DNA of 64,000 bases from Hyphomicrobium sp. (GCA_030148725.1 JASBSU010000042.1:21891-85890), one strand, 5' to 3'. Numbered from the stretch's first letter, positions 1 to 9,512 are shown. The notes: generated from the letters alone by a model not told the origin. Made by a program: numbers and translations.

Positions 1-1387
1 TCCTTGACATGACGACCGGTGTTCCAACGGAGAGAGCCTCGGAAAATGTGAATGGAAAGCCTCCCTCGCTGAGGGAGGGATTAACCGCCAAATCGGCCAA
101 CTTGTAAAAGGCCGCCAATTCCTGCGGCGTCAGGTCGTTAACGCAGAGCACATCCTTCTCGAGCCGATGCTCGGCAATAAATTCCGCGATGCGAGGTGCC
201 GCCTTCGCCTTTCCGGTAAGAATTAGCTTGTGACCGATGCGCTGGCGACGGAGCAGATGCTCGTATGCACGTAGTAGGGTGAGGACATTCTTGTTGGGTC
301 GAAACTGGCTGGCATAAAAAAGAAACTTAACCGATGGATTGGCAAAGCTGGCCGTATATGGAGAGGCCGATCGCCCCAATGCGTCTAGCAGGAGCGCGCG
401 GCAATGTTGCGCCCCGGCCAGATTTCCATTCGATGCCTCCGGCCCTTTAATCCAAGGACTTAAGTCCTGCGGCGCGTGCGGGATGACCGTCACGCGGTGT
501 CCAGCAATTCCAAACCGGGCACCAAGTGTGTCGCGCTTTATCGTATCGCTATAAGTAATGAAGTCCTGACCTCCGCGCACAGCCGACGTCAGTAGCGAGA
601 AATTGTCCGCCAAGCGTGGGCCCAGTTCGGCAAACGCCACAGGAAATTCGGCAACAACCACGTCGGGCACGCAGATGAGTTTCGGTGATTTTATTTTGTT
701 GAAGGACGGCCAGAAAGCAGTTGGGCAGTACCAAGCACGCACGTCCGTCATCGTATCGATGATCTCGTGTATGCGTTCAATCTCAGCCTCTTCCATCAAC
801 CGATAGGCGCGGAGAACAAAAGGATCATCCTTAGGGGCATCGATAGCGCTCGACGCCGCACTAGCCATCTCGGCGCGAACCGATCCCAGCCGACGCCATC
901 TCCGCTTCTTTGCACTTACGATTGCGCCGATCCCCACAACCAGAATAAGTGGGCTGAGCGCAGCCAACATGACCGAACACTTCGCGAGGGGTAGGGCCAT
1001 TCTCCATGCGCTTGGCCCAACTGTCGCGTGCGAGATCGCGCGGAGGAATCCGTCCAATTGGCGGTTCGCTGCCCTATGCACTCGAACCTTGAACCGTGTG
1101 CGCCAGGCCGGTCGGCGCTTGGCCCGCCGTCTAATCAACCAGCTATGTAGCGCGAGCGGCAACGGCGTATATTGCGGCGCATGAATCTCGACGCGTTCAA
1201 GTGGCACGCGTTCGGCAATGAATAACTCCCGTAGCGGCACAACCAGCCAACTCGGACAGACGATAACAAAGTGAACATCATCGACGAGCGACGAGCCGCG
1301 CAAGAATGCTGCGAGCAATCTTCCGAGACCCTCTGACGTGAGAGGCACTTTGGGCGGATAAAGAAGATAGATACCGTAGCGCCTCAC
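1..1387 (-). CDS. GT4-like glycosyltransferase, C-terminus cut by window edge
   Basis: The reverse strand reads open from a GTG at 1387 to base 1, about 462 codons with no stop, so the gene continues outside the window. The GTG overlaps the stop of the upstream glycosyltransferase (GTGA), which implies translational coupling. The C-terminal part looks like the nucleotide-sugar half of a GT-B enzyme: KFLFYASQFRPNKNV near residue 352, LILTGKAKAAPRI near 385, and NPSLSEGGFPFTFSEALS near 435-452, the last holding the donor-binding E-x7-E-type region. A hydrophobic stretch at about residues 128-160 suggests membrane contact. Likely role is transfer of a sugar to a surface polysaccharide. Donor and acceptor cannot be told. 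Confidence 0.8.
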   Translation of the reverse strand, partial: MRRYGIYLLYPPKVPLTSEGLGRLLAAFLRGSSLVDDVHFVIVCPSWLVVPLRELFIAERVPLERVEIHAPQYTPLPLALHSWLIRRRAKRRPAWRTRFKVRVHRAANRQLDGFLRAISHATVGPSAWRMALPLAKCSVMLAALSPLILVVGIGAIVSAKKRRWRRLGSVRAEMASAASSAIDAPKDDPFVLRAYRLMEEAEIERIHEIIDTMTDVRAWYCPTAFWPSFNKIKSPKLICVPDVVVAEFPVAFAELGPRLADNFSLLTSAVRGGQDFITYSDTIKRDTLGARFGIAGHRVTVIPHAPQDLSPWIKGPEASNGNLAGAQHCRALLLDALGRSASPYTASFANPSVKFLFYASQFRPNKNVLTLLRAYEHLLRRQRIGHKLILTGKAKAAPRIAEFIAEHRLEKDVLCVNDLTPQELAAFYKLADLAVNPSLSEGGFPFTFSEALSVGTPVVMSR

Positions 1388-2655
1388 AGGCATCCCCGCA
1401 CGACCCTCCAATAGGCGTCTACGTGGTCGGCGTAGCACCTGCGCGAGAGTTCCGCCGTATCGGGAAGCAGCCGTCGGCGGTCAATATGCTCAACCTCCAT
1501 CGTCTTAAGCTGGTCGGCAATTGCTTCGAAATCGTCGGACGGTGTCCAAGAGAGGTTCAGCGAAAACTGTCTGTCGATCTCGCGCATCGGGCCGTAGTCG
1601 CTCGACAGCGATGGAACGCGCATGCATGCCGCTTCAATCACGCTGTAGGTGCCATTATCGAAGCGCGAGGTGTGCCATAGGAAGGCAGCACCGGCCAGCT
1701 TCGCGCGGTACGCCTCATCATCCAACTCTCCTAGCCAATGAACCTTGGCTCGCAGAGCAGTGCTGCTTTTGATCCTGTTTGCGAGATCGAAATGATGTGG
1801 GAACGTGCCTTCGGGTATGATCGCTGAACCCACCCCCGACACGCAGCACGTGAGGGTTCCCCCCAGTCGCTCATAATATCGCTGAAGGGCACGCACGGCC
1901 ACTTCATGATTTTTGTGAATCGCGGGGTTGGTCGGCCAAAGAAAATAAGCCTCGTCGTCGGTGCGAGGGTCCGGCAATACGTCCTTGGTGAAATCGGGCG
2001 CCAACATAGGCATCTTGATAACGCGGCGCGGATCCAGCCCGGCATATTGCAGGGCGTCGTGCTCGGTCCATTGAGTCGTGACCAAAACACGCTTTGCCGC
2101 GCGTGCCGACTGGATGTAGCCGAGGCTTTCGTCCTCCGGGATGCAGGGCACATAGCGCTGGAGGTAGTCGTACACCATCATTATTTGCGGCCGCAAAGGC
2201 AGCAAAATTCCCGGCACCCGATCTGACACGATTAGCCACAAGTCGCAGCCTTGTAGGTTGTCGATGCCATCGTCTGGAACCAAATAGCTGTCGCGATCTG
2301 GTTGCCATTGATCAAGGCCGGAGTAGTGCATTGCTCGTCGCGCAACCTGTGCATCAAGCTTGCGCCAAGCGAAAGGACGGCGTGGAAGTCCCTGAAGGTC
2401 GGCAAAATCGCGATCCTGGTACTCATCCAGATGGGCCAGCAGGACGTCCACATCTTCGCCTGCGCGCTCGCTGCCTTCCTTAATAGCCCGCGCCAGCAGC
2501 AGCGAGCCGCGGAGTGTCCCGCCCCGATAGGCCTTGGGCAGAATGACTGCGATGCGCTTGCGCCGAGCAGGCCTTGCCGGAGGCTGGCCCGTGAGTTCAC
2601 GCAAACGCGCGGCGGTGTGTGACGACAATTTAAATGTCGGACCAGGCTGTGTCAT
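1384..2655 (-). CDS. Glycosyltransferase, GT-B fold (GT4-like)
   Basis: About 423 residues. I chose the ATG at 2655 because it overlaps the stop of the ABC ATPase gene (ATGA) and starts with MTQPGPTFKLSS; an ATG at 2754 would run far into that gene. The N-terminal half has the KRIAVILPKAYRGGTLRG opening of GT-B enzymes. The C-terminal half has FLWPTNPAIHKNHEVAVRAL, a typical start of the donor domain, then VHWLGELDDEAYRAKLAGA and SRFDNGTYSVIEAACMRVP, which places the conserved glutamate of GT4 enzymes. It is fourth in a five-gene leftward operon with the ABC exporter, so it probably builds the exported glycan. Sugar specificity is unknown. Confidence 0.85.
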   Translation of the reverse strand: MTQPGPTFKLSSHTAARLRELTGQPPARPARRKRIAVILPKAYRGGTLRGSLLLARAIKEGSERAGEDVDVLLAHLDEYQDRDFADLQGLPRRPFAWRKLDAQVARRAMHYSGLDQWQPDRDSYLVPDDGIDNLQGCDLWLIVSDRVPGILLPLRPQIMMVYDYLQRYVPCIPEDESLGYIQSARAAKRVLVTTQWTEHDALQYAGLDPRRVIKMPMLAPDFTKDVLPDPRTDDEAYFLWPTNPAIHKNHEVAVRALQRYYERLGGTLTCCVSGVGSAIIPEGTFPHHFDLANRIKSSTALRAKVHWLGELDDEAYRAKLAGAAFLWHTSRFDNGTYSVIEAACMRVPSLSSDYGPMREIDRQFSLNLSWTPSDDFEAIADQLKTMEVEHIDRRRLLPDTAELSRRCYADHVDAYWRVVRGCL

Positions 2656-3404
2656 GAGATGAGCCGATGCAAAGCGCTGTAGGTCTCCACCGCTTCGGCA
2701 ATCGGCCCATCGAAGATAAGCTCGCCACGATGGAGGACGAGTCCGCGCTCGCACATCGATTGCAGGCTAGTGAAATCGTGCGACGCCAGGATCAGTATTT
2801 GAGAGCACTCGATAAGCTTTCGCACACGCTCCTTCGCCTTCTCCATGAAAGTGGCATCACCCGCCCCAATGATTTCGTCGAGCAACAGGATTTCGCCGGA
2901 CACAGCCACGGAAACCGCGAAGGCTAGCCGAACCTGCATGCCGCTCGAATACGTTTTGATAGGATAATCGATGAATTCGCCAATGTCGGCAAACGCAACG
3001 ATCTCGTCTTCGAGTGCGCGAACCTCGCTGGGTTTGAGGCCCATCAGCAGCCCGCGATATAGAATATTCTCACGTCCCGTCGCGTCCGGTTCGAACCCTA
3101 GACTGATCTCTATGAGTGCGCGCACACCGCCAACGACTTCGAGCGAGCCGGCTGAAGGTGGATAAAGACCAGCAATGGACTTGAGCAACGTGGATTTCCC
3201 AGCGCCGTTGTGCCCCAGTAATCCGACGCGCTCTCCGGCCCCGATCTTGAGCGTTATGTTTTTCAGCGCGTGGATATCACGGATCCGTCGGCTCGGCTTG
3301 CGGCCCCTGGCAAGCAAATCTAGCGCGGCGCCCTTTAGCGAGCGATTGGCGAGGCCCAGCGCCGAGTAATGCAGGTCGACCGAGGTCATTCGGATGTACG
3401 CCAT
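2652..3404 (-). CDS. Polysaccharide ABC exporter, ATP-binding subunit (Wzt/KpsT type)
   Basis: About 250 residues from an ATG at 3404, 14 bases after the permease stop. Walker A is GLLGHNGAGKST, the signature is YSSGMQVRLAF, and Walker B is EILLLDEIIGAGD followed by the H-loop in LILASHDF. These are hallmarks of the ABC-2 exporters for O-antigen, capsule and teichoic acid (Wzt, KpsT, TagH). It energises export of an undecaprenyl- or lipid-linked glycan through the neighbouring permease. It ends soon after the nucleotide-binding domain, so it lacks the C-terminal carbohydrate-binding domain of long Wzt proteins. By family logic chain length is then not sensed by this subunit. Confidence 0.92.
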   Translation of the reverse strand: MAYIRMTSVDLHYSALGLANRSLKGAALDLLARGRKPSRRIRDIHALKNITLKIGAGERVGLLGHNGAGKSTLLKSIAGLYPPSAGSLEVVGGVRALIEISLGFEPDATGRENILYRGLLMGLKPSEVRALEDEIVAFADIGEFIDYPIKTYSSGMQVRLAFAVSVAVSGEILLLDEIIGAGDATFMEKAKERVRKLIECSQILILASHDFTSLQSMCERGLVLHRGELIFDGPIAEAVETYSALHRLIS

Positions 3405-3418
3405 GTCACCGTCAGCCG

Positions 3419-4261
3419 TCAGAGATAGAACAGCACGCGGCGTTCCATGCGTCGACCGAGAACGATTGCCAGCGTTGCAAGGCCAGCGATCGTTGCGAGG
3501 CTGACGCAATAGTTCGCAAGGCTCGGCCATTCGCCACGCAGGAACGGCGCGCGCGTGAGCTCAAGCAGGTGATAGATTGGGTTGTAATCGACTAGCCCGT
3601 CGAGACCAGCGGAGCGAAACATCTTGACGTCGAAATAGACCGGCGAGATGAACCAAAGCGACTGCATCGCGAGCCCAAGCGCGTGCGGCACATCGCGAAA
3701 GCGCACGGAGACATATGCGAGTGCGGTCGCCAGTGGCCAAGCCGTGAACAGCAAAATTGGTGCAGCGATAAGCCAACCAAGCCAAGCCCAACCGAGGGTT
3801 TCGGGCTTTAGAACGAGAACGACGATCACCAGTGACAACGTGGCGACCGTTGTGACAACCAAGTTCGCGAGAACTGCACGCAGCGTATATATCGCGAGGG
3901 GATGCCGGCACTGCTTGATGTAGGGCTCGTTCTGAACGAACGCGAGCGCGCCACCCGAGACATTCGAAGCGAAGAAGTCCCAGAAGATGATGCCAGAGAG
4001 TACGTACGGCGCGTATTCGAGGAAGCTCACATTCAACAATCTGCTGAATACGATGGAGATCAATATAGTGATCCCCAACGGCTGGAGCATCGACCAGAGG
4101 ATGCCGAGAGACGACCGGCGCCATCGAGAGCGAAGGTCCGACAACGCCAAATGCCACCAGAAATACCGCGCGGCTAAGATGTCCCGCACGTATCCCATCG
4201 CCGCGCTCCCCAGGCCTAGTTCCGCCCCGGGGCGGCGTTGATCGTAGAGCGCAGCTTCCAC
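3419..4261 (-). CDS. Polysaccharide ABC exporter, permease subunit (Wzm/KpsM type)
   Basis: About 280 residues with six hydrophobic segments, of the ABC-2 membrane family. The amphipathic RYFWWHLALSDLRSRWRRS stretch before the first membrane segment and the SLGILWSMLQPLG motif are typical of Wzm/KpsM. I prefer the GTG at 4261, which has GAGG seven bases upstream and begins just after the aminotransferase stop (4275); an ATG at 4321 would overlap that gene by 47 bases. It forms the inner-membrane channel with the ATPase encoded next. Confidence 0.9.
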   Translation of the reverse strand: MEAALYDQRRPGAELGLGSAAMGYVRDILAARYFWWHLALSDLRSRWRRSSLGILWSMLQPLGITILISIVFSRLLNVSFLEYAPYVLSGIIFWDFFASNVSGGALAFVQNEPYIKQCRHPLAIYTLRAVLANLVVTTVATLSLVIVVLVLKPETLGWAWLGWLIAAPILLFTAWPLATALAYVSVRFRDVPHALGLAMQSLWFISPVYFDVKMFRSAGLDGLVDYNPIYHLLELTRAPFLRGEWPSLANYCVSLATIAGLATLAIVLGRRMERRVLFYL

Positions 4262-4274
4262 GCTTACCTCTTGA

Positions 4275-5402
4275 TCATGCGAACCGGATACGTGCCGACT
4301 GTTCAACAGGGCACTTTCCAATTGCGCTCGTCAGCCTGTCGCAGACCTCGGCGATGTCGTCATCCGACAACAGCGGGTGACTGGGGAGACTGATGCCTCG
4401 TCGCGATATCTCCTCCGATTTCGGCAGAGCGGACTGCGTCTCATACATCGGCATGTGATGCGCGCAATAGAACGTCGGTCGGCTCTCGATCCCATACTGA
4501 TTGAGGCAGTCCATGACGGCATCTCTATCAACATCTTCAGGTAGGAGCACGGTGACAAGCCATTCACCGCTCTCGATTTCGGGCGGTCGCGACTGAAACT
4601 GCACGTCTTGCTGCCGCAGTCTATCGCGATATTGGCTAGCGATGGCCCGCTTGCGCTCCAGCAGCTTGGTCAGCCTTTCCATCTGCGCGAAGCCGATTGC
4701 CGCGCAGATATTCGTCATTCGGTAGTTGAAGCCGAGCTCCACATGCCAATAACGGCGCGTCGGATGTTGTGCTTGCCCGCGTAGAAGCCGCAGTCGCTCC
4801 GCTAGAGCTGCATCATTCGTCACGACCATGCCACCTTCGCCGGTGGTTATTGTCTTATTGCCGAAAAAGCTGAAGGTGCCGCACTCGCCCCAAACCCCCG
4901 CATGTCGACCAGACCAAAAGCAACCCAGCGCCTCGGAAGCATCTTCAATCAGTTTAAGGCCGCGACGGTCGGCAAGCGCGCGAAGCTCAGCGAGATCGCA
5001 CATGCCGCCGTAAAGATGCACGGCCATGATCGCACGTGTCCGCGGCGTAATGAGTGGCTCTACTTCGGCGCGCCCGATGGCCCAAGTATCCGGCCTGCAA
5101 TCGGCGAATACCGGCGTCGCACCCCGCAGGGCAATCATGTTCACTGAAGCGATGTAGGTGAAGGTGGGGACAATGATCTCGTCGCCGGGGCCTAAGTCCA
5201 GAGCAGCAAGTGCAAGATGAAGCGCTACGGTGCCGTTGCAAACGGCAACCGCGTGATCACTTCGCACAAAATCCGCGAATGCCCGCTCGAACTTGCCGAT
5301 GTACTCGCCCTTCGACGAGATCCACGTCGTGTTCAGGCAGTCAACGACGTAAGGCAATTCATTGCCTGACAGGTCGGGCTCATAGAGACTGACTTTGCGC
5401 AT
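4275..5402 (-). CDS. DegT/DnrJ/EryC1 sugar aminotransferase
   Basis: About 375 residues, a PLP-dependent type I fold enzyme that aminates a nucleotide-linked keto sugar. Visible motifs are LNTTWISSKGEYIGKFE at the N-terminus, the FTYIASVNMIALRGATPVF segment, EDASEALG, and SFFGNKTITTGEGGM, which holds the Schiff-base lysine. The opening resembles GDP-perosamine synthases (PerA/RfbE), so GDP-4-amino-4,6-dideoxymannose is a fair but unproven product. I place the start at 5402 (MRKVSLYEP) because homologues start there; an ATG at 5417 is also possible. First gene of the leftward export operon. Confidence 0.9.
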   Translation of the reverse strand: MRKVSLYEPDLSGNELPYVVDCLNTTWISSKGEYIGKFERAFADFVRSDHAVAVCNGTVALHLALAALDLGPGDEIIVPTFTYIASVNMIALRGATPVFADCRPDTWAIGRAEVEPLITPRTRAIMAVHLYGGMCDLAELRALADRRGLKLIEDASEALGCFWSGRHAGVWGECGTFSFFGNKTITTGEGGMVVTNDAALAERLRLLRGQAQHPTRRYWHVELGFNYRMTNICAAIGFAQMERLTKLLERKRAIASQYRDRLRQQDVQFQSRPPEIESGEWLVTVLLPEDVDRDAVMDCLNQYGIESRPTFYCAHHMPMYETQSALPKSEEISRRGISLPSHPLLSDDDIAEVCDRLTSAIGKCPVEQSARIRFA

Positions 5403-5651
5403 GACAATCCCCGCCATCCGATCACGCGCCCTTCGATCGGTGCAGCACGCTACACCGCAAGCTTACGGCACATCACAACCACAAGTTGAGAGGAACAGTT
5501 TCCGTCAAGGGGCCTTCTTTTGCGCAGGAGGGTGGTGCCATTGGCCATCAGTGAAGCGCCTGCGCATTGGCTTGTCATCGACGCACCAGCGCATGCAGGA
5601 TTCGTTTCTCACCGGCGGTGAGTCTGCGCAAAACCGACAAGGGGCAGAGAA

Positions 5652-6341
5652 GTGCTGTTTCAACTGCACATTCCAAAGACGGGTGGCACGTCACTATTTT
5701 CGGTTCTCTCCGCGTTGGTCTACCCGCAGCGTTATCACGTCGCGATTTCAGAGCAGGAACTGCGAGATCGCATTAGCGGCTACGGGTTACTTTCCGGCCA
5801 CTTCGATTGGGACATCCTGGGAATATTCCCTGAGCGGCCGCGCGTGCTTACGGTGCTGCGCGACCCCGTCGACCTCGTCCTCTCCGCCTACGGTTATTGG
5901 CGCCGACGGGCGAACGAGGGTGTGTTTAGTCCTGGAGCTCAGGTTGCAGCTGACGAGGCCGCATCACGAACGGTCGACGATCTGCTGCTCGATCCGCACT
6001 CGCAACTGCGCGCGAACTTCGGACTGATGACGAATTTTCTCGCGGGCAATGAAGCAGTATCCGCAGGACGCGGGCCGGAAGCCGCGTTGAAGCATCTCGA
6101 AGAATGCGCGTGGGTAGGAACGACCACCACGTTTGTTCGAGACGTCAGGCTATTGCCGGCGATGTTTGGCTTCGGCCCTATCGCGGACGTGCCGCACCAC
6201 CTTGCAAACCCGGACCGCCCAAAGAGGATCGACCTCAGCCCCGAGGCACTCAACATTCTCGAAACACTCACAGAAGCCGACCGCACTCTATATGATCGCG
6301 CTTGCGCAATCGCGGAGGAGCAGCAGCGATTGCATGCGTAG
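5652..6341 (+). CDS. Sulfotransferase-family P-loop protein
   Basis: About 229 residues. LHIPKTGGTSL at residues 5-15 is the 5'-phosphosulfate-binding loop seen in sulfotransferase family 2, and VLTVLRDPVDLVLSAYGYW near residues 67-84 matches the 3'-phosphate-binding segment (R and S residues). Such enzymes move sulfate from PAPS to a carbohydrate. It lies divergent to the glycan export operon with 249 bases between starts, and converges on the GT41-like gene. A role in sulfating the polysaccharide is inference from position. The start is the ATG directly before the P-loop; no strong ribosome site is seen. Confidence 0.8.
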   Translation: MLFQLHIPKTGGTSLFSVLSALVYPQRYHVAISEQELRDRISGYGLLSGHFDWDILGIFPERPRVLTVLRDPVDLVLSAYGYWRRRANEGVFSPGAQVAADEAASRTVDDLLLDPHSQLRANFGLMTNFLAGNEAVSAGRGPEAALKHLEECAWVGTTTTFVRDVRLLPAMFGFGPIADVPHHLANPDRPKRIDLSPEALNILETLTEADRTLYDRACAIAEEQQRLHA

Positions 6342-6401
6342 CGACGCGCAAGAGGGCGGTAAGGTTCATTGTTGGCAATGCGCGATTTGGTGCGCCGCCC
6401 T

Positions 6402-9400
6402 TTAGCGGTGTGTGCGCTGAGTGGCTAACGGTGTTATGCCGGTGGTGGCGCGAGCAACCGGTCGGGGCAAAGCTGCCGCCCAACAGCCTTCGACGACGGC
6501 GCCGCCTCGACCGTTACCGTCCGCGAACGTCGGGGAAGACCGCCACTCTCCGTCGATCCAATCGACGGGAGGACTTCCCTCCTTATGGCGCTGCCAGGAT
6601 TTCGCGATGAACGTCGAAAATGCCTCCACGCTCGCCGTGTTTTCAACGAAGCGCTGCGCTCTATGCCTCAATTCCTGGCCCAACTGCTCTCGCCAAGCCC
6701 GGTCTTTAGCAAGCTTGAGGGCGATCTGCAGGTACTCGTCCTCGTCCCGCGCCGTGAGGCCGGTCATGCCAATATATTCGTAGATCGTCGCGGTCCATTT
6801 GCCGAATGGTATCGGTGTGGGCAGCGTCACTATTGGAACGCCCAGCATGGCCGCGTCAAAGCTCGAGGACATGCCGCACAGCGGAAACGAGTCCAAGCAG
6901 GCGTCGGCCGTTAGCAGCAAGCTGTGCGCGTCCTCCTGTTTCAACGTGGGCAAGAAAACAATCCTGTCTGCGAGCTTGCCCAGCTTCTGCTGCAGTCTAG
7001 CTTTCAAGGTCTTCGTCGGCGGGTATTCGCCGCGCAAAATCACAAGCGTGGCTTCCGGATCGCTTTCCAGCAGCTTGCGAAACATCTCATCCATGTGGGG
7101 ATGAATTTTCGGCGGCGTATTGGCACAAAGATAGATGCGGTCGCTGTCGCTGCGATCCAGCAGGCGGGCGCGCAACTCGCGCTTAGCTTGATCCGAGACC
7201 TCCTGCACCGTATGTCGCTCGATAAAATAAGGTGGATGATCAAGCAGAGCGACGTTGGACTTGTAAAAGCGCTTTGTGTCTTCGGGTTCGGCAGGCTTCC
7301 AGGAGATATAATAGTCGGCGTTCGTGAGGCCATCGGTCCAATTCGGCTCGAGCAGCACCATCTGCAAATGTGCGAGCCGGGCCATCATGGGGAAGAAGAC
7401 TGCGGCAACGGAGGGGCCTGCTACGATGATATCAAGTCGCTCGGCTGCGATCGTGTCAATTGCCGCGTAGCTATCGCTGTCGGAATACTCGACAACCCTT
7501 TCGGCTCGCGCCACCCAAGTCTGCGCGGCCCGGGATTGACCCCGCTTTCCAGGACGCAAAAATACTGTCTCGTAGACTTGCGGATCCAGCCCGCTCAGCA
7601 GACCGGACATCATCGGCATAGAGTCGTGCACAATGAAGCCGATGCGCACTCGCTTCCCCGCGACGGGCGGATGGCGTTCGGATACGTGCGGCGCGGTAAA
7701 GCCGAGCTTCGGCCATGTCTTGACGGCGATCTTTTCCAGTGCCGCTAGCGCAGAGCTATAGGCCTGCATCTCGGCCGAGCAGAAAATGTACTGCCAGGGC
7801 GTCCAGTTGTTGGACATGTCCTGGATGGGCTCGGAGAGCTCAATCGGTCGAAGGGCTAACGAATTGCAGGCTTCTATGAATTGGCGGACCTGCTTCTGCG
7901 ATCGTCCGCGCTCGGCCGGTATCATGGGCGGCGTCAGCAGAAACAGCATTTCTATGATGCGCTGTTCCTTCTCGCGCGGAGCGCCTGGTTCAACATTATC
8001 GTTGGTCCGATCCGCGATCACGCGCCAAAGGTCAGCCGCGAACTCGTCGTCCAGGTCGAGATACCTGGAAAAAAACGCGAGCAGTCGCGCTTTTTCCTTG
8101 GAGTGCGGCGCCGTTCGAAGCGCCCCGAGCACTACACTTTTAAGGTCATCGAAAATGTCAGGAGAACACGTGCGTTCGAGTTCCTTGAAGTTCAGAATGA
8201 AGCTGTCAGCCGCTTGGCTCTCGACTGCGGCGGCGTAGAACTCGGAGATCGAGTGAACGCCACGCATGTTCTCAAGCCCCAGGCCTTTCGTGAAGGCCGC
8301 ATAGCGCTTGTGTTGCAGCCGCCCGGCGCAGATCTGAAGATAGAAATTGCGCAGTTCGCTCGCCGCCGGATTGCAGTCCAACCCAGCTTCCAGCAGGCTG
8401 ATGCAAAGGTCGACGTCTGCTAGACGGAGCGCCGCCGCGGCTGCGAAGTAAAAATCCCAGGACGTACTCCGGGGTCTGCCGACCAGGATCTTATAGACGG
8501 TGCGAACTTCAGAATCGAAGCCCTTGGCTTCCATATGTTGGGAGATTTGCCACAACGCGCTGCTGTCGTAGCCGCCCTCGTCTGCATCGCGACCGAGCTT
8601 GCTTCTGGCAAGAGATACGTATCCGTTCTCAATGCAAAATCCGATAAGCTTGCATTGGTGCGCCAGGTCGGGAAATCGTGCGAACAGAGGCTCGATCGCG
8701 TCGGGGCCGCCCGTCTCCTTGTCCGCGAAACTGGCAAGACGCTCGATCTGGCCGGAGGCAGCGCATATGCGGATGAAATGCTCTCGTAGATGCGCAGAGT
8801 AGTGAAACTTTGACAGCTCCGCCTCAAGGCGTGCGGCGGCCTTTTCTGGCAGATTGAGTCTCTCCAGCGAAAGAGCGGCGTAGAGCGCGTCGTCGGCGCT
8901 GCTCCCGGGGCGAGACGAAAGCTTTTCGTAGATGCGATCGGCGTCGCCTTTGCGCCTCAGCTTCAACAGGATGTCAGACAGGCGCCAGTTTTCTGCCGCT
9001 CCGTCACAGGATCGGATGATCTCATCGATCCTAGCGTTGGCGAGGTCCCAGTGCCCCGCACGCAGCAAATATACGACCAGACTGACGTGCGTGTCCCACT
9101 CTAACGCCTTAGCGATCAGTAGTTCGCAAGCAGCTTTGCCGGCCAGCGGGTCGATGCTTCTCAGCGCTCTTTCGAGTTGCTGCTGTTCGATCGCAATGCG
9201 CAGGAAGTTCTCGGTCAGATCCGGCATTGAGCGATAGCGGCGCTGCCCCGCCTCCAGCACGTCGAGCGCGCGAGCGGCGTCCTTCAGCCGATAGGCCGCT
9301 AGCCCGACGAACAGGAACTCATATGGGGTATTGGGCTTGCGCTGGCAGAGCTGTCGGTAGAGGTCGTGTGCCGTCTTTGGGTCGTTAGCCAGCAGCGCGG

Positions 9401-9512
9401 CATCTGCCGCGACCCAAATTTGATCGGCCGATTTGGGGCGCAACCGCGAGAGCGTTACGGACGCGATCCTTCGAAAAAGCATATCAATTTTCGATATCAA
9501 AACGCTTTCCAA
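6402..9512 (-). CDS. TPR-containing SPINDLY/GT41-like glycosyltransferase
   Basis: About 1,036 residues. The N-terminal ~600 residues are helical and repeat-like (FVGLAAYRLKDAARALDVLEAG and similar), consistent with degenerate TPRs. From about residue 640 the protein follows the O-GlcNAc transferase layout: RVRIGFIVHDSMPMMSG, ARLAHLQMVLLEPNWTDG, TNADYYIS, CANTPPKIHPHMDEMF, FLPTLKQEDAHSLLLTADA, and CLDSFPLCGMSSSFDAA. These match bacterial SPINDLY-type GT41 enzymes. It could glycosylate protein or a lipid-linked glycan. The start is a TTG at 9512 with AGG close upstream; an ATG at 9482 is an alternative. No signal peptide, so cytoplasmic. Confidence 0.85.
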   Translation of the reverse strand: MESVLISKIDMLFRRIASVTLSRLRPKSADQIWVAADAALLANDPKTAHDLYRQLCQRKPNTPYEFLFVGLAAYRLKDAARALDVLEAGQRRYRSMPDLTENFLRIAIEQQQLERALRSIDPLAGKAACELLIAKALEWDTHVSLVVYLLRAGHWDLANARIDEIIRSCDGAAENWRLSDILLKLRRKGDADRIYEKLSSRPGSSADDALYAALSLERLNLPEKAAARLEAELSKFHYSAHLREHFIRICAASGQIERLASFADKETGGPDAIEPLFARFPDLAHQCKLIGFCIENGYVSLARSKLGRDADEGGYDSSALWQISQHMEAKGFDSEVRTVYKILVGRPRSTSWDFYFAAAAALRLADVDLCISLLEAGLDCNPAASELRNFYLQICAGRLQHKRYAAFTKGLGLENMRGVHSISEFYAAAVESQAADSFILNFKELERTCSPDIFDDLKSVVLGALRTAPHSKEKARLLAFFSRYLDLDDEFAADLWRVIADRTNDNVEPGAPREKEQRIIEMLFLLTPPMIPAERGRSQKQVRQFIEACNSLALRPIELSEPIQDMSNNWTPWQYIFCSAEMQAYSSALAALEKIAVKTWPKLGFTAPHVSERHPPVAGKRVRIGFIVHDSMPMMSGLLSGLDPQVYETVFLRPGKRGQSRAAQTWVARAERVVEYSDSDSYAAIDTIAAERLDIIVAGPSVAAVFFPMMARLAHLQMVLLEPNWTDGLTNADYYISWKPAEPEDTKRFYKSNVALLDHPPYFIERHTVQEVSDQAKRELRARLLDRSDSDRIYLCANTPPKIHPHMDEMFRKLLESDPEATLVILRGEYPPTKTLKARLQQKLGKLADRIVFLPTLKQEDAHSLLLTADACLDSFPLCGMSSSFDAAMLGVPIVTLPTPIPFGKWTATIYEYIGMTGLTARDEDEYLQIALKLAKDRAWREQLGQELRHRAQRFVENTASVEAFSTFIAKSWQRHKEGSPPVDWIDGEWRSSPTFADGNGRGGAVVEGCWAAALPRPVARATTGITPLATQRTHR

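Noticed and set aside
5253..5260. GTGATCAC inside the DegT aminotransferase gene
   Set aside because: Only the eight-base core, within coding sequence and far from the polyamine genes; taken as chance.
5395..6027. 210-codon frame overlapping the sulfotransferase
   Set aside because: Different frame from the P-loop protein and without motifs; the sulfotransferase reading explains the region.
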